Notes under the pieces: generated by a model | Databases searched by the model: none | Seen by the model: only the letters and a program-made list of their open reading frames with translations | Told to the model about the DNA's origin: nothing | Position numbers and translations under genes: made by a program | In this document: positions 41,244 through 48,965 of the stretch, piece after piece | Position numbering within the stretch: the stretch's first letter is position 1 | Layout: each line of letters starts with the position of its first letter | Assembly (NCBI GenBank): GCA_903853895.1 | Contig: CAINUX010000060.1 | Span: forward strand, 1-48,965 | DNA length: 48,965 nucleotides | Reading direction: 5' to 3' | Origin: an uncultured beta proteobacterium | Lineage (GTDB): Bacteria; Pseudomonadota; Gammaproteobacteria; Burkholderiales; Burkholderiaceae_C

Positions 41244-43351
41244 ACCAACTCTAAGAGGTCAGGTGAGGAAGCCCAGGGCAGGCCGGGCACGTAATGATCT
41301 CCTGCGGCAATCGCCTGTGCCCATTTCTTGCGAGCCGTCAAGCCTTGGTTCAGATCAAACTTATGTAGTGCCATTAGGTTGTTCTTGAGTTCAATTTCAT
41401 ACATTTCCTCAATCCATGTTTCTATTGGCAGATATCCCTGTAACGCCCGCAGTTCCTCGGCGCGCATTGCGATGCCATTCAGCGATTCGGGCAAAAGCAC
41501 GGCGTTTTCCAGGCACAAAAGGCAGCGCTGCACATCACAGTCTCTGTCAACAGTTGCCTTTATTTGAGAGGGTGGGTGGCGAGCATCCTTGCACGCCACG
41601 TTCATTCGGCTCTTTGGCAAGGTACGCGCCTCGGCGAGAAGCTTTTCCTGTTCAGGCGTCAGAGCCCCGTATCGGTACAAATGGGTGAGGATTGTCAAGT
41701 CGACCCGTCCTGAGTCCAGTTCTTCCACCAGAATGTTGAGGAAACGCCGCGCGGCGTCGCTCGCCTCCTGGTTCAGGATGTTGGTGTCAGAATAGCCACG
41801 GGAGGTGCCCAGCCGAGAATGGTTAAGTGCTTTCTTTACGTGGAGCATGTTGCCGTGGCTTGCGCGGTACACATAGTCGGCAAACCAAACTCGGAAGTCT
41901 TTCGCCGCGACATGGGGAACAGGCGCAAGTAGCTCTCGCCTGCTTTCTGCACGTCGAACATTGGTGGCTGCCCGCTGTATGTTCGTCAAATGAACCACCT
42001 CGTCTAAAAGAGTTGCCTGCTTTCCATTAACTTGGCCGCACTGCGAGGACTTTTCGTGTAACCAACTGACATTTCTACTTCGGTCGACATACAGCCACAC
42101 GCTGCGCACTCCCTGCTCCAGAGTGCTCACCTTTGAAAACTGTGACGTGCGCGCTGAGTAGGCGGCATCGTCCAATTGCTTATATTTGAGCTTTTCTTGT
42201 TCGAGTTGCTGCTTGATAATTTGGCGCAATGGCTCCACACGCATCAGGTAGGTTTTGATCAGGTGGCCTGGGCCGTCTAGTGTCTTCCATTGACCAGTCA
42301 CAATTTGTTCTTTGCCACCTGCACGTTCCTTTTCTCCAACCAGCTCGTAGGTCTCCGCGCTCAGCACGAAGCGCCGGTGGGGATCGTTGGGGTCATCTTT
42401 AAAGTGGTCGAACAGGAACTTCTTTGTGGCGTCCAGGGTCGTGAGCGTCGACGGGTTCCATCCGGTGCATACTAGGCACTGATGCCACACGGCCTCTGCA
42501 TCCCAGTGATTTGGAAAGACGGACTCCCGTAAAGACATTTTGAAGTGTCCATTGGTATTGAGCGCCCAGGAAGGTATGCGATCGTGCACATCATCAGGTG
42601 TCGGTAATACCTTGCTGGTTACTCGCTGGATATGGTGCATGTACCTTACGTTGCGCCACAGTTCGACTTCCTGTGGGGCGTTTGGATTTGGGTCGCTTTG
42701 ACTGAGCCTGTCGGAGCTTTCGAACCGCTGTAGCACCTTGCGGCATGTACTCCTGATTGCAAAACGGACTGCATTGCGGTGCTCCTGCTGCGGGATATGT
42801 TTTTGGGTGTCCGAGTCTTCGGGTGATTCCCAGTACGTCCGACGGAAACTGAGGGCCAAGCGGGTGTCGTCGACGAGGCGACGGAATAGTCCGAAGCGCT
42901 GACGGCCCATTCCGCTGCGATGGGCATATTCGCAATGCAACTGCGTTAGTAGACAGGCATCCTCGACCCGTGTCATGGGTTGGCCAGCCTTCGTTGCTGC
43001 CTTCTCAACTGCATCGAGGACCCGCCACCATTCGCGTAGCGCCTTCACGTAAGACTCTACGGTTTGACTTGCGGCATACGCAAGCGATTCTTCGATTGCG
43101 GGCACCAGTTGGTGGATGAGTTCTGGCCGACCGGAGAACGGTATGAATTTCATTCCGCCTCCATTCCTGTTGGTTGATTTTTCCTGGCCCGTGGCGAACG
43201 CGTGCAGGTTAACTTCACAGGGCTCAATCTCATGCTGTGTCCAGAACACCAGTGGATCGTCAGACTCTGGGGCGTCAACTCTGACCGGAAATGCCAGCGC
43301 AACGCCCGCGTGCTCCTTCAGGTGATCTTTGTTATAGGTGCGGATGCTCAC
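41240..43351 (-). CDS. Degenerate tyrosine-recombinase-like protein (middle of the trio)
   Basis: 703 residues. The C-terminal half keeps the shape of a tyrosine recombinase but not all residues. The arginine I position is in CLVCTGWNPSTLTTLD with N299 in place of Arg. HxxR is replaced by K484-D-F-R487. H511 and Y520 (ALNHSRLGTSRGYSD) remain. A Cys cluster (C587, C605, C610, C613) follows, suggesting a zinc-binding tail like that of the 713-residue partner. The likely role is a structural or DNA-binding partner in a mixed recombinase complex. The reading frame is open and overlaps both neighbours by 4 nt, so it does not look like a decaying pseudogene. Confidence 0.75.
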   Translation of the reverse strand: MSIRTYNKDHLKEHAGVALAFPVRVDAPESDDPLVFWTQHEIEPCEVNLHAFATGQEKSTNRNGGGMKFIPFSGRPELIHQLVPAIEESLAYAASQTVESYVKALREWWRVLDAVEKAATKAGQPMTRVEDACLLTQLHCEYAHRSGMGRQRFGLFRRLVDDTRLALSFRRTYWESPEDSDTQKHIPQQEHRNAVRFAIRSTCRKVLQRFESSDRLSQSDPNPNAPQEVELWRNVRYMHHIQRVTSKVLPTPDDVHDRIPSWALNTNGHFKMSLRESVFPNHWDAEAVWHQCLVCTGWNPSTLTTLDATKKFLFDHFKDDPNDPHRRFVLSAETYELVGEKERAGGKEQIVTGQWKTLDGPGHLIKTYLMRVEPLRQIIKQQLEQEKLKYKQLDDAAYSARTSQFSKVSTLEQGVRSVWLYVDRSRNVSWLHEKSSQCGQVNGKQATLLDEVVHLTNIQRAATNVRRAESRRELLAPVPHVAAKDFRVWFADYVYRASHGNMLHVKKALNHSRLGTSRGYSDTNILNQEASDAARRFLNILVEELDSGRVDLTILTHLYRYGALTPEQEKLLAEARTLPKSRMNVACKDARHPPSQIKATVDRDCDVQRCLLCLENAVLLPESLNGIAMRAEELRALQGYLPIETWIEEMYEIELKNNLMALHKFDLNQGLTARKKWAQAIAAGDHYVPGLPWASSPDLLELV

Positions 43352-44751
43352 TCGTTGTCCCCCTGGTCAATGTCTTCATCAATGAGCTGCTCCATATAGC
43401 TCTCATTGAAGTTCATGTTCACACCCAGACGGTCCGAAACCCATTGCAGGTAGATCATGGTGGTCTCAAGCGAGACGTGCCTGAGTTGGCGCTGGATCGT
43501 CAACTGGATGAATCCTTCGATGTTTAGCGTTAAAAGTTTTAGCGCAGAGGGATCTGCATTGTTCTTTATGGCGGATTCAACCAAATCCTTTTGCTCTTCA
43601 AGGTGTTTCCACAACATGCTGCAGGCCCAGAAGTCCCGCGCCAAGTGAGGCGACCAGCCATGCGGACGTTGAGCGCTTTTACTTCTCCAGAAATCGTATA
43701 TTTTCTGCCCGGTGTAGCGCTCACCAGTGGCTGGATTGAGAAACAAATGAACAGCGTTGATGCGCAGGGTTTCCGCCTCACGGACGTTTTTTGCTTTGCG
43801 CAGTGCAATCGTCAGTGCCTTGGGCCGAACCTTTTGACGGTACTCGTGAAGCTTGAGCGCCATTGGCATGGGTAGGAGAATGTCGCCCTCGGGGCCAATC
43901 TTATCGCCATGGTCAAGGCCGTAGTCGTGTCCCTTAGTCTCGTATCTCAACTTGACACATACGGCCTGATGTTCGAGTGGTCTGTCTTGATTGACGATAT
44001 CCCACTCATCTGTGTCTAGTGGCAGGGTATCCATACGCCATGCCGCTGCCTCCGCACGGCGTACGGCGGTTTCAAGGATGAGTTCAGCAATGAGGCCTTC
44101 AACAGCGCATTTTTCACGAACCCGCGTCAGCCACGCACCAATCTCCCGTTCATCGGGAAACCCAAGCCGTCGCTTGCTTTCCCTGACTTTCCCGCGCCGT
44201 GTTTCAACGGTCTTGGTCGCCCGAGCCCCGCTGCTCTCACGTTTGTCGACTACGAACGTCTTACGAACCTTCGGGATATGAAATGGTTCGCGCAGCCCTT
44301 TATCAACCGTCCATTGCAAGAACATGCAAGCAATTTCAACTCGTGAGTTGACTGTTTTTGCAGCTAATCTAGTGTTGTCGCGGGACCAACTGCCGGTACT
44401 CATTTCTCCCTGGTAGCCTTGGATCAAGTCGATTTTGTAATCGGCCTTGAGGGGGTCTTTGCCACGGGCGTGGCAATACTCAAGGTAGTTGGACAACCAG
44501 TGCGCGTAGTTGTGCATGGTGGCTCTGGTCGGCGGCATAGTTGATGCCTGCTCAAGCCCGCGCGTCCCGGCACTCCATTCGCCCAAGCCTAGATCAATGA
44601 GAAATTGATTGGCGATCCGGTGATAGCCGGGACGGCTATCCATGATGAAGGGGAGATGGGCGACCCGCCCGAAACCTCTACCTTCAAGGAATTTTTGAGA
44701 TGGATAGACCACCCGATAGGGATAGTCAGTAGTGTGTTTTGAAACTTCCAT
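43348..44751 (-). CDS. Tyrosine recombinase/integrase (first of the trio)
   Basis: 467 residues with all catalytic residues visible: R231 (ETAVRRAEAAAW), K273 (YETKGHDYG), H369-x-x-R372 (WSPHLARDFW), H425 (LRHVSLETT) and nucleophile Y434 (TMIYLQW). A core-binding (SAM-like) domain covers about residues 70-165, followed by a basic linker (TKTVETRRGKVRESKRR). An insertion of about 100 residues lies between Arg I and HxxR. The start codon is inside the left arm of a perfect inverted repeat, so binding of the recombinase there could repress its own operon. First gene of the element, reading away from guaC. Confidence 0.9.
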   Translation of the reverse strand: MEVSKHTTDYPYRVVYPSQKFLEGRGFGRVAHLPFIMDSRPGYHRIANQFLIDLGLGEWSAGTRGLEQASTMPPTRATMHNYAHWLSNYLEYCHARGKDPLKADYKIDLIQGYQGEMSTGSWSRDNTRLAAKTVNSRVEIACMFLQWTVDKGLREPFHIPKVRKTFVVDKRESSGARATKTVETRRGKVRESKRRLGFPDEREIGAWLTRVREKCAVEGLIAELILETAVRRAEAAAWRMDTLPLDTDEWDIVNQDRPLEHQAVCVKLRYETKGHDYGLDHGDKIGPEGDILLPMPMALKLHEYRQKVRPKALTIALRKAKNVREAETLRINAVHLFLNPATGERYTGQKIYDFWRSKSAQRPHGWSPHLARDFWACSMLWKHLEEQKDLVESAIKNNADPSALKLLTLNIEGFIQLTIQRQLRHVSLETTMIYLQWVSDRLGVNMNFNESYMEQLIDEDIDQGDNE

Positions 44752-44770
44752 GTAGTCTCATGCTACATGG
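44748..44770. repeat. Inverted-repeat core site, candidate attachment site
   Basis: CCATGTAG (44748-44755) and CTACATGG (44763-44770) are perfect complements around the 7-nt spacer TCTCATG. Extending to 15 nt per arm (44741-44755 and 44763-44777) gives 12 of 15 complementary positions. Two binding arms around a 6-8 nt overlap region is the classical tyrosine-recombinase crossover layout. It lies between the guaC stop and the first recombinase gene and includes that gene's start codon. Confidence 0.65.
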
Positions 44771-44784
44771 AACTTCATTTTAAA

Positions 44785-45771
44785 TCAACCTAAAAGGTTT
44801 GCCCCTGTAGCGCCCGCGTTGTCGCCACCCAGGGTGACGTAGTTCACCTTGCGGATATCCATCAGCTTCTTACCGCCCGAGTAGCTAATGGAGCTTTGCA
44901 CGTCCTGCTCCATTTCTATCAGGGTATTGGCAAGCTTGCCCTTGATAGGCTCCAGAATGCGCTTGCCCTCGACGTGTTTGTACTCGCCCTTGTTGAAGTC
45001 GCTGGCAGAGCCGTAGTACTCTTTGAACAGCTTGCCGTCCACTTCGACCGTCTGGCCGGGGCTTTCCTCGTGGCCTGCAAACAGGGAGCCGATCATCACC
45101 ATGGTGGCGCCAAAGCGGATGCTCTTGGCAATGTCCCCATGGTCACGGATTCCGCCGTCGGCAATGATGGGCTTGGTGGCCACGCGGGCGCACCACTTGA
45201 CGGCCGACAGCTGCCAGCCACCGGTGCCAAAGCCGGTTTTGAGTTTCGTGATGCAGACCTTGCCGGGGCCAATGCCGACCTTGGTGGCGTCGGCTCCCCA
45301 GTTCTCCAGGTCAATCACCGCCTCGGGCGTGGCCACGTTGCCGGCGATGATGAAGGTGCTGGGCATCTTGCCCTTGAGGTAGATGATCATGTCGCGCACG
45401 CTGTCGGCATGGCCATGGGCGATGTCGATGGTGACGTACTCGGGCGTCAGGCCCAGCTCGGCCAGTGTGTCTACCGTGGCGTAGTCGGGTTTTTTGACCC
45501 CCAATGAGATCGAGGCATACAGCCCCTTGGCCTTCATGTCTTTGACGAACTGCACGTTGTCCAGGTCGAAGCGGTGCATCACGTAAAAGTAGCCGTTTTG
45601 CGCCAGCCATACGCATGTGGCTTCGTCGACAACAGTCTTCATGTTGGCTGGTACTACGGGAATGCGAAAGCGTCGCCCACCCAGTTCTACGCTGGCATCG
45701 CACTCCGAGCGGCTCTCCACGCGGCACTTGCGGGGTAACAGCAGGATGTTGTCGTAGTCAAAAATTTCCAT
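44785..45771 (-). CDS. guaC: GMP reductase
   Basis: NADPH-dependent conversion of GMP to IMP in purine salvage. 328 residues of the IMPDH/GMPR barrel family without a CBS insert. The active-site loop [11 protein letters not shown] has catalytic C173. NVATPEAV and [19 protein letters not shown] are family features. The length suits the short (Bacillus-like) GuaC type. The last 18 residues after NYV are unlike what I recall of the family, and the element begins within 15 nt of the stop, so the 3' end may have been rebuilt by integration. No terminator separates it from the recombinase genes. Confidence 0.93.
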   Translation of the reverse strand: MEIFDYDNILLLPRKCRVESRSECDASVELGGRRFRIPVVPANMKTVVDEATCVWLAQNGYFYVMHRFDLDNVQFVKDMKAKGLYASISLGVKKPDYATVDTLAELGLTPEYVTIDIAHGHADSVRDMIIYLKGKMPSTFIIAGNVATPEAVIDLENWGADATKVGIGPGKVCITKLKTGFGTGGWQLSAVKWCARVATKPIIADGGIRDHGDIAKSIRFGATMVMIGSLFAGHEESPGQTVEVDGKLFKEYYGSASDFNKGEYKHVEGKRILEPIKGKLANTLIEMEQDVQSSISYSGGKKLMDIRKVNYVTLGGDNAGATGANLLG

Positions 45772-45836
45772 GGTCCAAGCTCCTGATCAAATGAAACGCC
45801 AAACAAAGAATAGGCGCTTGGACGGGACCCGGCCAT

Positions 45837-45869
45837 AAAAAAACCGGGTCCCAATTGCTTGGGCCCGGT
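45837..45869 (-). terminator. Intrinsic terminator upstream of guaC
   Basis: Read on the minus strand: ACCGGGCCCAA pairs with TTGGGACCCGGT (one bulged base, four-base loop) and is followed by seven T, which are the A-run 45837-45843 on the plus strand. It ends the chalcone-isomerase-like gene's transcript, so guaC has its own promoter in the 65 nt before its start. Confidence 0.88.
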
Positions 45870-45909
45870 GACCGATTGTATACAAAATCGGCGGATGTGG
45901 GAGGTTTTG

Positions 45910-46506
45910 TCAGATATGCCCGAGCAGGGCATCTTTGAGTTTCGCATCAGCAGGAGCTTCGCCCATCCAGACGCCCATGGCGGCGCGGAACAGCTCAGGC
46001 TCGCGCATGGGGTCGCCTTGCATCTTGCCGCCAATGTAGATCACCAGACCGGTAATCGGAATCCAGTCCATTGTCATGACCTCACCGGGTTTCAAAACAC
46101 GGTTGGTCTTGAACACATTGCCGATGTTCATCATGCCTGGAATCAGCTTGGCCATGTCGCCCTTGGAAGACGAGGCTTCGACGCTGCGACTCAGCATCTT
46201 GAGGATCGGGCCAGTGTCGACCTCGCGGATGGCGGTCACGACCAACCGCTTGGGACCGGGCGTGGCACTGAGTGCATCGAGCGTGGTGAACTTTTGTTTG
46301 GCGTAAATCCGGGCCGAGTAATGGGGCGTTTTGCCATTCGAAACAATGCCCGCACCGTTGAGCAGCAGGGTGTTGTTGTAGATCGTCAGGCTGTCTTCGA
46401 ACTTGACGCCGCCAATGTCCAGCGTGGCTGCATAGCCGTGGGATGCCAAGAGCACTGAGGCCAAGGCAACTTGAAGAAATCGTAAAAGTCTGGAAGAGAA
46501 TGTCAT
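45910..46506 (-). CDS. Chalcone isomerase-like exported protein
   Basis: 198 residues with a Sec signal (FLQVALASVLLASHGYA/AT). Segments FEDSLTIYNNTLLLNGAGI, YSARIYAKQKFTTLDAL, KRLVVTAIREVD and GGKMQGDPMREPELFRAAMG match the bacterial chalcone-isomerase-like domain. These bacterial relatives lack proven isomerase activity and their function is unclear. Monocistronic, with a strong terminator behind it and a 126-nt gap to the divergent helicase gene. Confidence 0.85.
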   Translation of the reverse strand: MTFSSRLLRFLQVALASVLLASHGYAATLDIGGVKFEDSLTIYNNTLLLNGAGIVSNGKTPHYSARIYAKQKFTTLDALSATPGPKRLVVTAIREVDTGPILKMLSRSVEASSSKGDMAKLIPGMMNIGNVFKTNRVLKPGEVMTMDWIPITGLVIYIGGKMQGDPMREPELFRAAMGVWMGEAPADAKLKDALLGHI

Positions 46507-46632
46507 TCAGCGTAGAGCCTTAACATGGTAGAGCGGGGCCATGATACTGGCTGGATACCGCTTTTGGCGGCCATTGGGGAAGACACCTAGACGTCTGAAA
46601 CAGCGTTGACGCACGCCTTTCTACAATTGGGT

Positions 46633-48965
46633 ATGTTCTCTACCCCTGCTGGCGCTGTCACGGCGTCGTCCCCCCTTCTTTCCACACTCAATTCCGAGCA
46701 GTGTGCGGCCGTTACCTTACCTGCAGAACACGCACTGATTCTGGCCGGAGCCGGGTCGGGCAAGACGCGAGTGCTGACCACGCGGATTGCCTGGTTGTTA
46801 CAGAGCGGTTACGTAGCCCCGGGCGGTATTCTGGCTGTCACGTTTACCAACAAGGCGGCCAAGGAGATGATGACGCGCCTCAGTGCCATGTTGCCAGTGA
46901 ATGTGCGTGGCATGTGGATCGGTACCTTCCATGGCCTGTGCAACCGCTTCTTGCGTGCGCATTTCAAAATGGCCAACCTGCCGCAGGCCTTCCAGATTCT
47001 GGACACGCAGGACCAGCTCAGTGCGATCAAGCGCCTGTGCAAGCAAAACAATATTGACGATGAGCGTTTTCCGGCCAAGCAGATGCAGTGGTTTATCAGT
47101 GGCTGCAAGGAAGACGGACTGCGCCCCAATATGGTGGAGGTGCGCGACGACGAGACCCGGCGCAAGGTCGACATCTACCAACTGTATGAAGAGCAGTGTC
47201 AGCGCGAAGGCGTGGTCGACTTCGGCGAACTGATGCTGCGCTCCTACGAGTTACTACGCGATAACGATCCGATTCGTGAGCACTACCAGCGCCGATTCCG
47301 CCACATCCTGATTGACGAGTTCCAGGATACCAATAAGTTGCAGTACGCCTGGATCAAGATGTTGGCCGGGCAGGGCAGCGATGCCAGCCCCGACACCCCC
47401 GGCGGCGCTGTGATCGCCGTGGGCGACGATGACCAGAGCATCTACGCCTTTCGCGGCGCGCGCGTGGGCAATATGGCCGACTTTGTGCGCGAGTTCAACG
47501 TGCAGCACCAAATCAAGCTGGAGCAGAACTACCGCAGCTACAGCAACATCCTGGACTCGGCCAACGCGCTGATCAGCCACAACAGCAAACGCTTGGGAAA
47601 GAACCTGCGCACCGACCAGGGCCCCGGCGAGCCGGTGCGGGTGTATGAGGCGCCCACCGACTTCGCCGAGGCGCAATGGATGGTGGAAGAAATGAAGCAG
47701 TTGGTGCGCGACAACGGCACCGAGGCCGGTTACGCGCGCAAGGAGATCGCCGTGCTCTACCGCAGCAATGCGCAAAGCCGGGTGATAGAAACCGCACTCT
47801 TCAACGCCGCCATGCCATACCGCGTGTACGGCGGGCTGCGCTTTTTCGAGCGGGCCGAAATCAAGCACGCGCTGGCATACCTGCGCCTGCTGGAGAATCC
47901 CAATGACGACACCAGCTTTATGCGCGTGGTGAACTTTCCGGCCCGTGGCATCGGTGCGCGCAGCCTGGAGCAACTGCAGGACGTGGCGCGGGCCACCGGG
48001 TGTTCCTTGCACGATGCCGTCAGCGCCGTGCCGGGGCGCGCTGGTGCCGCAGTGGCGGGCTTTGTCGCCAAGATCGATGTGCTGCGCGAGCAAACCCAGG
48101 GCATGAACCTGCGCGACATCATCGCCCAGATGCTGGAGCACAGCGGACTGATCGACCACTACAAGGCCGACCGCGAAGGCGCCGACCGGCTGGAGAATCT
48201 GGACGAATTGGTCAATGCCGCAGAGAGCTTTGTCATGCAGGAAGGCTTTGGCCGCGATGCGGCCGCCATGCTGGTGGCAGGTGCGGGCCAAAGCCCGGTG
48301 AGCCAGGGGCTGGACCCGGATGCGACCGACTTGGCACTTGCGGGGGATGTGATCGGTGATACCGGTGAAACCCTGTCGCCGCTGGTCGCCTTTTTGACCC
48401 ACGCGGCACTGGAGGCGGGCGACAACATGGCGCAGGCCGGGCAGGACGCCATCCAGTTGATGACGGTGCACTCCAGCAAGGGCCTGGAGTTTGACTGCGT
48501 GTTCATTACCGGCATGGAAGAGGGCCTGTTCCCGCACGAGAACTCGATGAACGACCGTGACGGCCTGGAGGAAGAGCGCCGCCTAATGTATGTGGCCATC
48601 ACCCGGGCGCGCAAGCGCTTGTACCTGAGCCACTCGCAGTCGCGCATGCTGCACGGCCAGACGCGCTTCAACATGAAGAGCCGCTTTTTTGAAGAGTTGC
48701 CCGAGGCCTGCCTGAAGTGGCTGACACCCAAGCACCAGAACTTTAGCCGGGGCTGGAGCGCCGATACTGCTATGCATTCAGGAGCGGCTTACTCCAGTTC
48801 TACGGGGGCTACCGGCTCATTGGGCCAAACCGTTCCGCGCCGGGATGCATCCCAGCACGGCCTGCGGTTGGGCATGTTGGTGTTCCACGCCAAGTTTGGC
48901 GAGGGCACGGTGCTGACGCTGGAAGGTGCGGGGGACGATGCGCGGGCTCAAATCAACTTTCCCCG
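46633..48965 (+). CDS. UvrD/Rep-family DNA helicase (partial, runs off window)
   Basis: At least 777 residues with no stop before the window end. ATG at 46633 gives MFSTPAGAVTASSPLLSTLN. Superfamily 1A motifs: I AGAGSGKT (38-45), Ia TFTNKAAKEM, II DEFQDTN, III GDDDQSIYAFRGA, IV QNYRS, V TVHSSKGLEFDCVFI and VI YVAITRARKRLYLSHSQSR. The partial C-terminal segment resembles the UvrD/PcrA tail (VFHAKFGEGTVLTLEGAGDD), so UvrD (mismatch and excision repair) fits better than Rep. Only the last residues are missing. Confidence 0.93.
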   Translation, partial: MFSTPAGAVTASSPLLSTLNSEQCAAVTLPAEHALILAGAGSGKTRVLTTRIAWLLQSGYVAPGGILAVTFTNKAAKEMMTRLSAMLPVNVRGMWIGTFHGLCNRFLRAHFKMANLPQAFQILDTQDQLSAIKRLCKQNNIDDERFPAKQMQWFISGCKEDGLRPNMVEVRDDETRRKVDIYQLYEEQCQREGVVDFGELMLRSYELLRDNDPIREHYQRRFRHILIDEFQDTNKLQYAWIKMLAGQGSDASPDTPGGAVIAVGDDDQSIYAFRGARVGNMADFVREFNVQHQIKLEQNYRSYSNILDSANALISHNSKRLGKNLRTDQGPGEPVRVYEAPTDFAEAQWMVEEMKQLVRDNGTEAGYARKEIAVLYRSNAQSRVIETALFNAAMPYRVYGGLRFFERAEIKHALAYLRLLENPNDDTSFMRVVNFPARGIGARSLEQLQDVARATGCSLHDAVSAVPGRAGAAVAGFVAKIDVLREQTQGMNLRDIIAQMLEHSGLIDHYKADREGADRLENLDELVNAAESFVMQEGFGRDAAAMLVAGAGQSPVSQGLDPDATDLALAGDVIGDTGETLSPLVAFLTHAALEAGDNMAQAGQDAIQLMTVHSSKGLEFDCVFITGMEEGLFPHENSMNDRDGLEEERRLMYVAITRARKRLYLSHSQSRMLHGQTRFNMKSRFFEELPEACLKWLTPKHQNFSRGWSADTAMHSGAAYSSSTGATGSLGQTVPRRDASQHGLRLGMLVFHAKFGEGTVLTLEGAGDDARAQINFP

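Larger units (their letters stand above)
35874..44770 (-). mobile_element. Putative integrative element: three tyrosine-recombinase-like proteins, two coiled-coil proteins, RecD2-like helicase
   Basis: Six minus-strand genes whose successive starts and stops overlap by 4, 4, 4, 1 and 4 nt, so they are translationally coupled. The first recombinase begins 33 nt after the guaC stop, in the same direction. A perfect inverted repeat with a 7-nt spacer, as expected of a tyrosine-recombinase core site, covers that start. A 9-bp direct repeat (GCTACATGG) occurs at 35893-35901 and 44762-44770, close to both ends. Outer boundaries are provisional. No cargo such as resistance, restriction or toxin genes is seen, so the element appears to consist only of its own machinery. 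It resembles the general idea of recombinase-trio and Tn554-type elements but matches none exactly in gene sizes. Confidence 0.7.

Noticed and set aside
39102-44751. Classification as a RIT (recombinase in trio) element
   Set aside because: RIT recombinases are much shorter and lack the coiled-coil and helicase genes; the middle protein here has also lost key catalytic residues. Kept as a comparison, not a call.
47254-48537. Long minus-strand frame of 427 codons opposite the UvrD-like gene
   Set aside because: The plus strand encodes all helicase motifs without interruption; the opposite frame has no recognisable domain.

Overview
The window reads as chromosomal DNA of a betaproteobacterium, most likely Burkholderiales/Comamonadaceae and Rhodoferax-like. 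This is inferred from the rpsP-rimM-trmD-rplS block followed by a NudL-type hydrolase, a CobD/CbiB-family protein, rsgA, an M48 peptidase and orn, and from the codon style. I could not confirm it by a search. The sequence is dense, GC-rich and almost fully coding. I saw no tRNA, rRNA, CRISPR array or insertion sequence.

Layout. (1) 1-9731 is housekeeping: ribosomal protein S16 and L19 genes with rimM and trmD, a CoA pyrophosphatase, a CobD/CbiB-like membrane protein, rsgA, a Ste24-like protease, oligoribonuclease, a DEAD-box RNA helicase and a beta-hydroxyacid dehydrogenase. (2) 9732-26687 is one long, tightly packed, co-oriented nitrous oxide reductase locus of the clade II (atypical) kind. 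It holds a Sec-exported NosZ, two c-type cytochromes, NosB-like, NosD, NosG, NosH, NosF, NosL and NosY. It continues without a break into a TlpA-like thioredoxin, a UbiE/MenG methyltransferase, a MenA-like prenyltransferase, a bile-acid/sodium-symporter-family transporter, a second NosD, a small exported protein, a Sco protein and a flavocytochrome-c-dehydrogenase-like flavoprotein. An FNR/DNR-type box lies upstream of nosZ. (3) 26806-31198 is miscellaneous accessory genes: alpha/beta hydrolase, DUF3616, VOC, GNAT, NUDIX, GNAT. (4) 31270-33000 is a three-gene minus-strand operon: a dihaem cytochrome c related to the one in the nos locus, an ankyrin protein and a DUF411 protein. It also has an FNR-like box. 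(5) 33668-35661 is a methyl-accepting chemotaxis protein and a small ORF. (6) 35874-44770 is a probable mobile element of six minus-strand genes, every junction overlapping by 1-4 nt. It has three large tyrosine-recombinase-family proteins (one degenerate), two small coiled-coil proteins and a RecD2-like helicase. It lies directly behind guaC, in the same direction. (7) 44785-48965 is guaC, a chalcone-isomerase-like exported protein and the 5' part of a UvrD/Rep helicase gene that runs off the window.

How the genes work together. In the nos locus NosG/NosH would take electrons from quinol and pass them through the c-type cytochromes to periplasmic NosZ. NosD/F/Y, NosL, and probably TlpA and Sco, would mature the copper centres. 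The built-in MenA and UbiE homologues suggest that the locus brings part of its own low-potential quinone supply, which would matter in a lineage that mainly uses ubiquinone. The two most interesting items are this quinone/second-NosD extension and the six-gene recombinase-helicase element with a strong inverted-repeat core site at the start of its first recombinase gene.
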